Source of the DNA: a bacterium | Lineage (GTDB): Bacteria > Bacillota_I > Bacilli_A > RF39 > UBA660 | Assembly (NCBI GenBank): GCA_030531425.1 | Contig: JAUNNO010000005.1 | Coordinates: forward strand, 4,711-42,002 | Reading direction: 5' to 3' | DNA length: 37,292 nucleotides | Part shown: piece after piece, positions 27,375 to 35,413 of the stretch | Layout: every line of letters starts with the position of its first letter | How positions within the stretch are numbered: the first letter of the stretch is position 1 | Notes under the pieces: generated by a model | Told to the model about the DNA's origin: nothing | The model's database searches: none | What the model saw: the letters and a program-made list of their open reading frames with translations, nothing else | Translations under genes and position numbers: made by a program

Positions 27375-28973
27375 TATTTCATTCATAATCATAGGTACTA
27401 ATTGTTTTTTTCTAGATAAGCATCCATTTATAAAACATCCTTCATAGGTAAATAAATCTGATATTAAATTTTTAGAGTTTTCATTAAAAAATATATATGA
27501 TCCTGATTTTATAATATCTGTTACACATAATATACATAAAGGATAATCTTTATTTTTTGACATCTCATTTAAATATTCTATATATTTATCTTTATTATTT
27601 ATTATTTGTTCTGAATTTAATGTTATTACTTGTGATATTGATATTTTACTATCCAAATAATCATATGTTTTAACATCATATTCTATTATTTCTTTTATAG
27701 TTTTATCTTTTAAATTAGTTCCTGCTTTAAACATTTCATTAGAATAACTATCTATATCTACACCTGCAGTATTTGCTAAATCAAAAGAAATAAATCTGTC
27801 ATAGTCTGTTGTAGTTGGACTTGTAAATTTTAATGTATCAGAGATTATTCCACTTAACATTAATCCTGCTATATGAGGAGGTATTTTTATATGATTTTCA
27901 CTAAATAATGAATAAATAATTGTATTAGTACTTCCTACTGTCATATTTCTAAAATTAATTGGCATATTAGTAGTTAATGCACCTATTTTATGATGATCTA
28001 TAATCTCTAGTATATTTGCCTCTTCTAACCCTTCCACGCTTTGACTCTCTTCATTATGATCTACTAATATTACTTGTTTTTTATTTAAATTTTTTATATC
28101 AGTTATTCTAACTAATCCTAAACACTTTAAATTGTTATCTACTACAGGAAAATTGTTAAACCCTAATTTAGAACAGATTTTTTTAAAATCATCATAATAA
28201 TCATTTTCATTAAAACTAACATTTCTTAAATTTTTTATTAAATTTTTACAATAATTAGATAGTCCAATAAGTTTACAAGTATGAAATGTATCATATGGAG
28301 TACTTATGATATTTACACTATTCTCTTTTGCAAGTAATAAATTTTTATCAGATATTTTCTTGTTTCCTACTATTACTAAAAGTTTTACACCCATATTTAT
28401 TGCTGAGGTAATAATACTTTCTCTATCTCCAACAATTAAAACAGTATTATTATCAAATCTTAAATCATTTAATATTGTTGTACTTTTATAAGAGGCAGCA
28501 AGTATATTACCTTTTATTTCATTATCAAACTTTAATATTTGGCTTCCATTTAAAGTCTCCAATATATTATCATATGAAGTATTAAGTTTATCAATATTAT
28601 TATTTATAAGTTCTGATATTATAATTTTAGATGTTAAAAGTCCTTTCAATTTTTGATTATTATCCACAACAGGAACACCTGTTATATTTTTTTTATTTAA
28701 ATATTCAAATACTTTATGAATTGAAGAATTTTCATTTACATAACAATTTTTATAATAATCTAAATCTTTTATTTGTAATTTAACATCTTCTAAATACTCA
28801 GGACAAGCTACATTAAAATAGTTTAAAACAAAGGAAGTTTCATCATTTATTTTATCTAGTATCATTGCCTTACTTTTTATACCTAAACTATTTTTTAAAT
28901 AAGCTAAAGCTATTGATGATGTTACTGAATCTGTATCAGGCTTTTTGTGTCCAAATATTAAAATATTTCCCAT
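27369..28973 (-). CDS. ppaC: Manganese-dependent inorganic pyrophosphatase with CBS-DRTGG regulatory insert
   Basis: Family II pyrophosphatases (DHH superfamily) hydrolyse PPi from biosynthesis. The 534-residue protein has the metal motif GHKKPDTDS (His9, Asp13, Asp15). It then has a large insert: CBS half (about 70-125), DRTGG domain (about 130-245) and a second CBS (about 250-295). The catalytic motifs continue with LVDHNE, EIIDHHKIG, the ISDTLKF segment and the C-terminal SRKKQLVP. This is the long regulated form; in characterised relatives the CBS domains bind adenine nucleotides and the DRTGG domain binds diadenosine polyphosphates. GAGGAT precedes the ATG. It is transcribed alone, divergent from lemA. 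Confidence 0.95.
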   Translation of the reverse strand: MGNILIFGHKKPDTDSVTSSIALAYLKNSLGIKSKAMILDKINDETSFVLNYFNVACPEYLEDVKLQIKDLDYYKNCYVNENSSIHKVFEYLNKKNITGVPVVDNNQKLKGLLTSKIIISELINNNIDKLNTSYDNILETLNGSQILKFDNEIKGNILAASYKSTTILNDLRFDNNTVLIVGDRESIITSAINMGVKLLVIVGNKKISDKNLLLAKENSVNIISTPYDTFHTCKLIGLSNYCKNLIKNLRNVSFNENDYYDDFKKICSKLGFNNFPVVDNNLKCLGLVRITDIKNLNKKQVILVDHNEESQSVEGLEEANILEIIDHHKIGALTTNMPINFRNMTVGSTNTIIYSLFSENHIKIPPHIAGLMLSGIISDTLKFTSPTTTDYDRFISFDLANTAGVDIDSYSNEMFKAGTNLKDKTIKEIIEYDVKTYDYLDSKISISQVITLNSEQIINNKDKYIEYLNEMSKNKDYPLCILCVTDIIKSGSYIFFNENSKNLISDLFTYEGCFINGCLSRKKQLVPMIMNEIR

Positions 28974-28985
28974 AATATATCCTCT

Positions 28986-29027
28986 ATTCTATAATAGAAT
29001 TATAACATCTATATACTTAAAAGTAAA
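28986..29027 (-). promoter_or_regulatory. ppaC promoter with a dyad overlapping the -10
   Basis: Minus strand TTTACT (29022-29027), 17-base spacer, TATAAT (28999-29004). The dyad ATTCTATAATAGAAT (28986-29000, perfect apart from its centre) overlaps the -10 and start site and could be an operator. Confidence 0.6.
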
Positions 29028-29098
29028 TAATTATATAAAATGATTATACAAAAATATCTAAATTTTAAACTTAAAATCTTTATGTTCAACATTATTCG

Positions 29099-29107
29099 TG
29101 ATATAAT
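29099..29107 (+). promoter_or_regulatory. Extended -10 promoter of lemA
   Basis: TGATATAAT: a perfect TATAAT (29102-29107) with the extended TGn, 24 bases before the lemA start. The -35 (TTTATG) is weak. Confidence 0.55.
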
Positions 29108-29131
29108 CAAATTAAAATAGGAGGTGAAATT

Positions 29132-29680
29132 ATGTGGATTTACGTTGTCATAGGAATTATAATTTTAATTATTATTTATGCTATTATTTTATATAATAGT
29201 TTTATAAAATTAAATAATAAAGTAACAGAAGCATTTTCTACTATGGATATTTATCTTAAGAAAAGATGGGATTTAATTCCTAATATTGTAGAAACAGTAA
29301 AAGGATATGCTAAACACGAAAAAGATACTTTAAAAGAGATTGTAGACTTGCGAAACAATGCTTATAATGAAATGTCTGATGAAGAAAAAATCAAAACAAA
29401 TGAACAACTATCTAGTAAAATTAATAAAATTATGGCATTAGCTGAGGCTTACCCTGATTTAAAATCAAATGAAAACTTCAAAGATTTAAGTAATCAATTA
29501 ACAAAAGTTGAAGATGATATTGCCAATTCCAGAAAATATTACAATGGAGTTGTTAGAACTTTTAATAATAAAGTTGAAATGTTTCCAAACAATATTTTTG
29601 CCAGATTATTTGGATACAAATCCAAAGCAATGTTTGAGGCAAGTGAAAATGAAAGAAAAAATATAAAAGTTGAATTATAA
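29132..29680 (+). CDS. lemA: LemA family membrane protein
   Basis: A 182-residue protein with one N-terminal membrane segment (about 3-23) and a helical domain. The LemA signatures are YNSFIKLNNKVTEAFSTMDIYLKKRWDLIPNIVETVKGYAKHE, IANSRKYYNGVVRTFNNKVEMFPNN and the C-terminal LFGYKSKAMFEASENERKNIKV. Length is typical. Its biochemical role is not established. LemA genes are very often next to a DUF2207 or TPM-domain membrane protein, as here. AGGAGGTGA precedes the ATG. With the next gene it forms a two-gene plus-strand operon. Confidence 0.95.
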   Translation: MWIYVVIGIIILIIIYAIILYNSFIKLNNKVTEAFSTMDIYLKKRWDLIPNIVETVKGYAKHEKDTLKEIVDLRNNAYNEMSDEEKIKTNEQLSSKINKIMALAEAYPDLKSNENFKDLSNQLTKVEDDIANSRKYYNGVVRTFNNKVEMFPNNIFARLFGYKSKAMFEASENERKNIKVEL

Positions 29681-29694
29681 TTTATGAGGTGAAT

Positions 29695-31986
29695 ATGAAA
29701 AAAAATATTAAGAAATTATCATTATTTATTGTAATTGTACTATCTTTAATATTTGCTTATTCATCAAATGCTTATGCTTTAACTAAAGAAACTTCTTATG
29801 TAAATATTAATGATACTCAGAATTTAGAAGTTGGTGATTTAGCTTTTTCTAATATCTTATTTAAAGATTATTCTTCTACATCTACCAAAGCATTTGGATT
29901 AACAGGTGATATTTTTAATAGTTTTAATGATACAATAAGTTATACATCAACAGTTTATTATTATGATTCAAACTATAATTTAATAACTCAAAGCTCTAAT
30001 TTAGAAACTGTTATGGAAGAAAACAGTTATTTTAATCAAATGTCAAACCTAAGTATTTTAGGTAGCCATAACATTAATGAAATAACTTATTATCGTTTAT
30101 CAATTGAAATATCTGATACTAACGTGTCTGAAACTAATTTAACTCCTAGTAAGAATAAGTATTATCAATTTCCATATAATTCTTATGACTATGTTATTGA
30201 TAAATATGATGTTAATATAAAAGTTAACGAAAATAATACTTTTGATATAACTGAAACAATTACTGCGTATTTTAATGTTCCAAAACATGGAATATTTAGA
30301 ACAATTCCATTAAAAAATAAAGTAACAAGATTAGATGGAACTACTTCTACTAATCGTACTCAAATAAAAAATGTTAGTGTTGATAATGAATATACAACAT
30401 CAAAAGAAAATGGTAATTATATATTAAAAATTGGATCTAAAAATAGTACTTTAACAGGTGAACAAACCTATGTCGTAAAATATACATACAACCTAGGTAA
30501 AGATCCTATAAAAAATTATGATGAACTATATTACAATATAATCGGGAATGAATGGGATACTGTAATTGGAAATATAACTTTCACAATTGCTATGCCTAAA
30601 GAATTTGATTCAAGTAAATTAGGCTTTTCATCAGGAAGAACAGGATCTACTGATAATAGTAAAATTAAATATAACATTAGTGGGAATAAGATTACAGGAA
30701 GTTATAATGATATCCTAAATATTGGTGAAGCACTTACAATAAGATGTGAATTACCTGAAGCATATTTTGTAGGGGCAAGACTTAGTATAAATATAACGGA
30801 TTATCTGCCAATATTGATTCCAATTATATTTTTGATGTTTTCAATATTATTGTGGCATAAATATGGTCGTAATGTCCATGTTATAGAAACTGTTGAATTT
30901 TATCCTCCCAAAGGATTAAATAGTTTGGATGTTGGCTTTTTATATAAAGGCAGAGCTGATGATAAAGATGTAACATCATTATTAATATTTTTAGCTAATA
31001 AAGGATATTTAGAAATTAGTAATAATAATATTGATTTAAAAGATAATAAATTCTTAATTAAGAAATTGAAAGATTATGATGGTACAGATATTAATGAGAA
31101 ACTATTTATGGAAGGCCTATTTAAATATAATAGAACAGAAGTTACAGATGAAATGTTATATGATAAATTTTATAAAACAAATGATAAAATATTGAGTAAT
31201 TTTAACAACAAAAAAAGCACAGATAAAATATTTGAAAATGTGACTTTTAAAAAGATTTTAATTTTTTTAATGATTATTACTACATATTATTTAATTACTA
31301 TACCACCAATGCTTAATTTTGAAGATATATCATCAATAATCCCTATATTACTTTTTGCTAGTGCTGGATTTTTAATTCTATTTATTACATTTCTAAAAAA
31401 ACTAGATAATGACGTTGGAATTACAAGTGGATTAGGTGCCATCATAATACCATCTTACATAGTATTAGTAGTATTAACCCAAAATATGATTCAACTAATA
31501 GATTATATTATTGGAATAATATGTGTTATGGGAATGCTTGTATGTGTAGCTCATTTCAAAAAAAGGACAAAATATGATAATGAAATGTTAGGGAAACTAA
31601 AAGGATTTAAAAATTTCTTAAAAATAGCAGAAAAAGATAAACTAGAAGCAATGGTTATGGATAATCCAAATTATTTTTATGATATTTTACCATTTGCTTA
31701 TGTTTTAGATGTCTCTGATAAATGGATTAAAAAGTTTGAATCTATATCATTACAGGCACCAACATGGTATGACAATACTAATACATTTGATATTTCCACT
31801 TTTGGAACTTTTGTAAATTCTACTATGAGTTCTGCGGAAAGTGCTATGTCATCGTCCCCTTCTAGTTACTCTGGAGGCTCATCTGGAGGCAGCTCATTTA
31901 GTAGTGGCTCTTCATCATCTGGAGGATCATCTGGAGGTGGTTCTTCTGGTGGAGGATCTGGCGGAGGCGGAGGCGGATCCTGGTAA
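29695..31986 (+). CDS. DUF2207 membrane protein with Gly/Ser-rich tail
   Basis: A 763-residue protein with a signal peptide (about 1-28), an extra exported beta-rich region (about 30-150), and then the DUF2207 domain, with YDVNIKVNENNTFDITETITAYFNVPKHGIFRTIPL. A membrane segment (about 357-377) and a cytoplasmic domain starting VIETVEFYPPKGLNSLDVGFLYKG follow. Further hydrophobic segments lie between about 515 and 615. The C-terminus ends in a low-complexity Gly/Ser run finishing GGGGGGSW, as in many family members. The function is unknown; the family is regularly partnered with LemA. The start chosen is the ATG at 29695, just after GAGGTG. Confidence 0.9.
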   Translation: MKKNIKKLSLFIVIVLSLIFAYSSNAYALTKETSYVNINDTQNLEVGDLAFSNILFKDYSSTSTKAFGLTGDIFNSFNDTISYTSTVYYYDSNYNLITQSSNLETVMEENSYFNQMSNLSILGSHNINEITYYRLSIEISDTNVSETNLTPSKNKYYQFPYNSYDYVIDKYDVNIKVNENNTFDITETITAYFNVPKHGIFRTIPLKNKVTRLDGTTSTNRTQIKNVSVDNEYTTSKENGNYILKIGSKNSTLTGEQTYVVKYTYNLGKDPIKNYDELYYNIIGNEWDTVIGNITFTIAMPKEFDSSKLGFSSGRTGSTDNSKIKYNISGNKITGSYNDILNIGEALTIRCELPEAYFVGARLSINITDYLPILIPIIFLMFSILLWHKYGRNVHVIETVEFYPPKGLNSLDVGFLYKGRADDKDVTSLLIFLANKGYLEISNNNIDLKDNKFLIKKLKDYDGTDINEKLFMEGLFKYNRTEVTDEMLYDKFYKTNDKILSNFNNKKSTDKIFENVTFKKILIFLMIITTYYLITIPPMLNFEDISSIIPILLFASAGFLILFITFLKKLDNDVGITSGLGAIIIPSYIVLVVLTQNMIQLIDYIIGIICVMGMLVCVAHFKKRTKYDNEMLGKLKGFKNFLKIAEKDKLEAMVMDNPNYFYDILPFAYVLDVSDKWIKKFESISLQAPTWYDNTNTFDISTFGTFVNSTMSSAESAMSSSPSSYSGGSSGGSSFSSGSSSSGGSSGGGSSGGGSGGGGGGSW

Positions 31987-32001
31987 AATAATGATTATAT
32001 T

Positions 32002-32039
32002 AAAAAGATAATTTATTTTACGATATATTATCTTTTTTT
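32002..32039 (+). terminator. Terminator of the lemA-DUF2207 operon
   Basis: AAAAAGATAAT (32002-32012) pairs with ATTATCTTTTTTT (32027-32039). Confidence 0.85.
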
Positions 32040-32310
32040 GTCTAAAAAAAATCAAACTTTCGTTGATTTAATCATTAACATTGTTTCGTGCAATGTCTAT
32101 TAATTATGATGTGATCTACAACTCAAAAGTATAAATGTTCAATAAATCGAATAACAATTTTGAAAATTTAAATTATTTACTAAAAGATTTATACTTTTTT
32201 TGCTTTGATTTTTATGTTTCAATAGCTTCAACTTCTTCCATCGTATTTATTAATCTTGCATTTAATACTTCCTCTGTTTATGCTAAAATATTTAACCCTT
32301 AGACTTTATG
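32040..32310. other. Non-coding gap between the DUF2207 and ssrA terminators
   Basis: No intact gene is seen. Two small perfect hairpins occur, AAATCAA/TTGATTT (about 32048-32067) and ACATTG/CAATGT (about 32079-32097). On the minus strand (about 32190-32263) a short frame reads TEEVLNARLINTMEEVEAIE before a stop. It looks protein-like and may be the end of a lost gene, but is too short to assign. Confidence 0.35.
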
Positions 32311-32343
32311 AAAAAGAAAAAATAATCATTTTTTAGATTATTT
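32311..32343 (-). terminator. ssrA terminator
   Basis: Minus strand AATAATC, loop TAAAAAAT, GATTATT and a U-rich tract, about 30 bases after the tmRNA CCA end. Confidence 0.75.
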
Positions 32344-32373
32344 ATATATTTAAAGTTCGAACAGATTTCCAAT

Positions 32374-32716
32374 TGGTGGAGCCGATGGGAATCGCACCCA
32401 TGTCCAAATATATTAACACAATAACATCTACAAGTTTAGTTAATTAATAAATTTCCTGTTAAATAAGTTAATTAACAAACAATTTAACAGTAAGCCTATA
32501 TTATTCATTATTACTTATAGACATCATAATAATATATCCTACTAAATGAACCTCATATAGACATCGCAGGAAAATATCTAATGAAGTGCTTCCTAATTAT
32601 ACTAAGCGAAAGCTAATTGATTTCTGTTTCCAGTTATTTTTATTTGGGATTTGACGCAATCACCTTTCGACTTGCAGTTAAAGCTCAAATATATCTGTCG
32701 AATCTAAGACGGCCCC
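32374..32716 (-). ncRNA. ssrA: tmRNA (transfer-messenger RNA), predicted tag GNRNQLAFA
   Basis: tmRNA rescues stalled ribosomes and tags their products for proteolysis. The minus-strand 5' end GGGGCCGTCTTAGATTCGAC and 3' end ATGGGTGCGATTCCCAT-CGGCTCCACCA form the tRNA-like part. The acceptor GGGGCCG pairs with CGGCTCC (one G-U pair), CCA is encoded, and the T-arm is ATGGG/CCCAT. A conserved 5' pseudoknot region is followed by TAACT and the tag frame GGA AAC AGA AAT CAA TTA GCT TTC GCT TAG (32602-32631), giving GNRNQLAFA. The resume codon GGA is inferred from the preceding TAACT. The C-terminal LAFA is typical of a protease-targeting degron. Length is about 343 bases, one piece. Confidence 0.95.
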
Positions 32717-32725
32717 GTAAGAAAG

Positions 32726-32754
32726 ATTATAACACTAAAAATACTAATAGTCAA
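32726..32754 (-). promoter_or_regulatory. Promoter of ssrA, -35 inside the veg C-terminal codons
   Basis: Minus strand TTGACT (32749-32754), 17-base spacer, perfect TATAAT (32726-32731), ten bases before the tmRNA 5' end. The -35 is within the last sense codons of veg (Ile-Asp-Tyr). Confidence 0.85.
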
Positions 32755-32953
32755 TTTTTATTGTTTTTGTTATTACATCAATATATGAAAATGATTTTGT
32801 ACCAAATTTTGTATCTAAAAGAAAAACATAATCATATAATTCTTTTATTTTAGCTTCATATTCTTCATATTTATTTCTACCTAGGCTATATTTAATTTTT
32901 ACTATATCTCCTAAGTGATCTAGTAAATCTTTTTTTACACTAGATATTGTCAT
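32744..32953 (-). CDS. veg: Veg family protein
   Basis: A 69-residue member of the Veg family (DUF1021), whose B. subtilis member affects biofilm gene expression through the Sin system. Family features seen are VKKDLLDHLGDIVKIKYSLGRNKYEEYEAKIKELYDYVFLL and FSYIDVITKTIKI. It is somewhat shorter than B. subtilis Veg (86 residues). The gene overlaps the end of yabG by four bases, and yabG-veg adjacency is conserved in spore-forming Firmicutes. There is no terminator before ssrA, whose promoter begins inside this gene. Confidence 0.88.
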   Translation of the reverse strand: MTISSVKKDLLDHLGDIVKIKYSLGRNKYEEYEAKIKELYDYVFLLDTKFGTKSFSYIDVITKTIKIDY

Positions 32954-33729
32954 CTTGGATACCCCATATACATTGTACCTTTTGTAATAATACCACCTAT
33001 CCCTTCTTTTCCATATTTTGTACTGGCTATAATATCTTTTAAATCGATATCTTTATTTATATCAGAAAGACTCATACGACTAGCAACTATAGCAGGATCA
33101 AGTGCGTGTATATTTATTCTTTTTGGGCTAGATGCAAAATTAGCTCCAGCTCTTATTAGATCCTCATAATCAGACTGACAAGCACCAGCTATTATTATTA
33201 ATTTATCATGACTTTTTTCATATTTTCTTGCTTCTTTTACAGCTTCAACAAAACTTTTACTATTCTTATATGAATTTATATCATTTACGCCTCCTTTCTT
33301 TTTATAATATGCATCATGACCTGTAATAACTAAAATATTAGGATTATACTCTTCTAAATAATTTTTTATTTTAGATGGAACAGTAGTTTCTTCTTCACAT
33401 ATACCCATAGCCATTATATTAATATTATTATAATATTTTAAACATCTATCTAAATATTCTCTATCTCCATCTATGTGCAAAATTTTACCTGGTAGATAAA
33501 AATAATCATCACGAGATAAATTAGTACAATCTTTTATTCTTTCTACAACTTCCTTATCATCACTTAATTTATATTCAACTTTAACTAAATCATCCATTTC
33601 ACTATCTGCATAAAGTCTTATATTGGCGCCTTTTAAGTAACAAATATCATCAGTTATATCTATAACTTTAAATACCATATCATTCTTATGAGATATTCTA
33701 GTTACATAATCCCCTATTTTTATATTCAT
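32950..33729 (-). CDS. yabG: Sporulation-specific protease YabG
   Basis: YabG processes spore coat and germination proteins and is restricted to endospore formers. The 259-residue protein has the N-terminal SH3-like segment IGDYVTRISHKNDMVFKVIDI and the conserved PGKILHIDGDREYLDRCLKYY block. It also has LVITGHDAYYKKKG (His138) and IIIAGACQSDYEDLIRAGANFASSPKRINIHALDP (Cys184). Those His and Cys match the catalytic pair reported for the B. subtilis cysteine protease. It ends TKGTMYMGYPR, as in the family. The start has GGTGATGAT upstream. A sporulation-type promoter is visible and veg overlaps its 3' end. Confidence 0.95.
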   Translation of the reverse strand: MNIKIGDYVTRISHKNDMVFKVIDITDDICYLKGANIRLYADSEMDDLVKVEYKLSDDKEVVERIKDCTNLSRDDYFYLPGKILHIDGDREYLDRCLKYYNNINIMAMGICEEETTVPSKIKNYLEEYNPNILVITGHDAYYKKKGGVNDINSYKNSKSFVEAVKEARKYEKSHDKLIIIAGACQSDYEDLIRAGANFASSPKRINIHALDPAIVASRMSLSDINKDIDLKDIIASTKYGKEGIGGIITKGTMYMGYPR

Positions 33730-33743
33730 ATCATCACCAATAA

Positions 33744-33772
33744 AGTTTATGCATAATTATAAAAAATATTTA
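33744..33772 (-). promoter_or_regulatory. Sporulation-type (sigma-E/K-like) promoter of yabG
   Basis: Minus strand TAAATATT (33765-33772), 13-base spacer, CATAAACT (33744-33751), resembling the sigma-E pattern ATATT then CATAnnnT. No vegetative TATAAT/TTGACA pair is seen here. Confidence 0.4.
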
Positions 33773-33821
33773 TATTTAGAATAATATTTATTTAAAAAAC
33801 TAAAATAATAATGGTGATACT

Positions 33822-34298
33822 ATGTTTATTTATATATCTATATTTTTATCTAAAATAATTGAAAATACACTAGCTACTTTAAGATTAATTGTAGTAGCAA
33901 ACGGTAAAAAAAAGTTAGGAGCAATCTTACAAGGTGTTGTAGCTATAGTATGGATATTTGTAACAGGTATAGTAATAATAGATATAAATAAAGACCCATT
34001 AAAAATAGTTTTCTTTTGTCTAGGAACCATAATAGGTTCATACTTAGGTAGTCTTATAGAAGAAAAAATAGCTTTAGGTAATATTCTTTTAATGTGTGTT
34101 ACTAAAAATAAATTTGAGCAAACTATAAAAGATAAATTAAATAATCTAAAAATAACTACTATATCTGAAAAAAATGATAAATACTCTGTTTTGTTAATAT
34201 TTCTAAAAAGAAAAGAAATCGCCAACATTTCAAAAATAATAAAAGATATAGATAATAATTCAACACTTATAAGTCAAAAAGCTAAATATATAGTCTAA
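33822..34298 (+). CDS. UPF0316 / DUF5698 membrane protein
   Basis: A 158-residue protein with three N-terminal membrane segments (about 3-22, 32-55 and 62-80) and a C-terminal DUF2179-like cytoplasmic domain. The N-terminus with SKIIENTLATLRLIVVANGKKKLGAILQGVVAIVWIFVTGIVI and GTIIGSYLGSLIEEKIALGNI matches the B. subtilis YebE-type UPF0316 family. The function is unknown. It is divergent from yabG. A short membrane-protein gene follows 50 bases later. Confidence 0.88.
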   Translation: MFIYISIFLSKIIENTLATLRLIVVANGKKKLGAILQGVVAIVWIFVTGIVIIDINKDPLKIVFFCLGTIIGSYLGSLIEEKIALGNILLMCVTKNKFEQTIKDKLNNLKITTISEKNDKYSVLLIFLKRKEIANISKIIKDIDNNSTLISQKAKYIV

Positions 34299-34348
34299 TA
34301 TAATTACAACATCTAATATAATAAAATAATATATATTAGGTGAAATAT

Positions 34349-34522
34349 ATGAATAAATGGTTTAGAGGAAGATGTATTTGGTGGATTATATTACTTTTTT
34401 TTAGTTTTCTTTTATTTTATCAACTAATTTTAACTATATTTATATTTACTAGATTTAATTTTTTCTTAATATTTTTATTTATGTTTTTTATATTTTTTTG
34501 TTTTTTTAGAATTTTATGGTAA
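34349..34522 (+). CDS. Small Phe/Leu-rich membrane protein, unknown
   Basis: A 57-residue protein, MNKWFRGRCIWWIILLFFSF and onward, with a basic N-terminus and then almost continuous Phe/Leu/Ile that could form two membrane helices. AGGTGA lies six bases before the ATG, and a TATAAT lies at 34317-34322. I recognise no family. The phenylalanine richness partly reflects the AT-rich DNA, so it may not be a conserved gene. Confidence 0.5.
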   Translation: MNKWFRGRCIWWIILLFFSFLLFYQLILTIFIFTRFNFFLIFLFMFFIFFCFFRILW

Positions 34523-34549
34523 AAAAATCTACATTTTCGTAGATTTTTT
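34521..34549. terminator. Bidirectional terminator between the small gene and the ysxE-like gene
   Basis: AAAAATCTAC (34523-34532), loop ATTTTC, GTAGATTTTT (34539-34548), with A/T tracts on both sides. The ysxE-like stop codon (34529-34531) is within the stem. Confidence 0.85.
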
Positions 34550-35413
34550 ATATTCATTAATTAATTTATATGAACTGTTTAATTTTTTTATTTCATTATT
34601 TATTTTTACACACATATTATATTCATTATCATCAAACTCTATTTTCCCTGGCATTATTATAAGTATAAAAAACAAATCTAATTCATACTTTTTTAAAGGA
34701 TATGCTTTTTCATATCTTTTTAATATTTCATAAAAATCAAAATCATTAAAATGATTATTATATAAATTATATAAATCAAATATAGGTATATCTATTTTAG
34801 ATTTATCCCAACTAAGTAAATATTCACTATCATTTCTAATGTAATGACTTATATCTAAATTATTGTGTACTACACTAACTCTCATCTTATCTAGGCCAGT
34901 TATATCATCTAACCATTCTTTAGTATACATTTTTCCATTTTCTATAGATGAGAATATATAACTTATATTTCTAGCTAATAAATATTCAGAAGGGCTCATG
35001 AAGACTTTTTCATCTATAATCTTTATTAAGTCATTGTAATATTCAGATAAATATAAAAAATTATTACTTAAATCTTCATATATTTTTTTATAATCATCTT
35101 CTGATACATTTTTATAATGAGTAGTTTTACTGTGTAATAAAGATGTTAAATCTACCAAATCCATTATTTTTTGTTCTTTAGGTATTTCATAATCACTTTC
35201 ATATTTTGAAACTATATAATCTTCTTTTTTTACAACATCTGGATAATAATTAAAATTTCTGGCATCTAAATAATTAAATATATAATCTTTATTTTTATTT
35301 TTTTTTATTACTAACTTTCCTATATTAGTATCTGCAATTATTACTTTTCCTTCCTTTTTATAACTTAAGGCCCTAATATCATTCTTATGAAGTAATTCAC
35401 TAATTTCCTTCAT
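34529..35413 (-). CDS. CotS/YsxE-like spore coat protein (kinase-like fold)
   Basis: The 294-residue protein has the arrangement of the CotS/YutH/YsxE family of kinase-like spore coat proteins. There is an N-terminal lobe with ADTNIGKLVIKKNKNKDYIFNYL, a middle region with LLHSKTTHYK, and a C-terminal lobe with VSVVHNNLDISHYI, where a phosphotransferase would have HGD. It then has LLSWDKSKIDIPIFDLYNLYNN, similar to the aminoglycoside phosphotransferase pattern. The Asp expected after VVHNN is not in the usual place, so enzyme activity is doubtful. It overlaps the spoVID-like gene by 14 bases. In B. subtilis spoVID and ysxE are an adjacent pair, which strengthens the assignment. The symbol ysxE is plausible but is left blank because sequence similarity is low. 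Confidence 0.75.
   Translation of the reverse strand: MKEISELLHKNDIRALSYKKEGKVIIADTNIGKLVIKKNKNKDYIFNYLDARNFNYYPDVVKKEDYIVSKYESDYEIPKEQKIMDLVDLTSLLHSKTTHYKNVSEDDYKKIYEDLSNNFLYLSEYYNDLIKIIDEKVFMSPSEYLLARNISYIFSSIENGKMYTKEWLDDITGLDKMRVSVVHNNLDISHYIRNDSEYLLSWDKSKIDIPIFDLYNLYNNHFNDFDFYEILKRYEKAYPLKKYELDLFFILIIMPGKIEFDDNEYNMCVKINNEIKKLNSSYKLINEYKKSTKM

Noticed and set aside
32617-32853. Open frame across the ssrA/veg junction on the plus strand
   Set aside because: It overlaps the tmRNA tRNA-like 5' end and veg in antisense and has no ribosome binding site.
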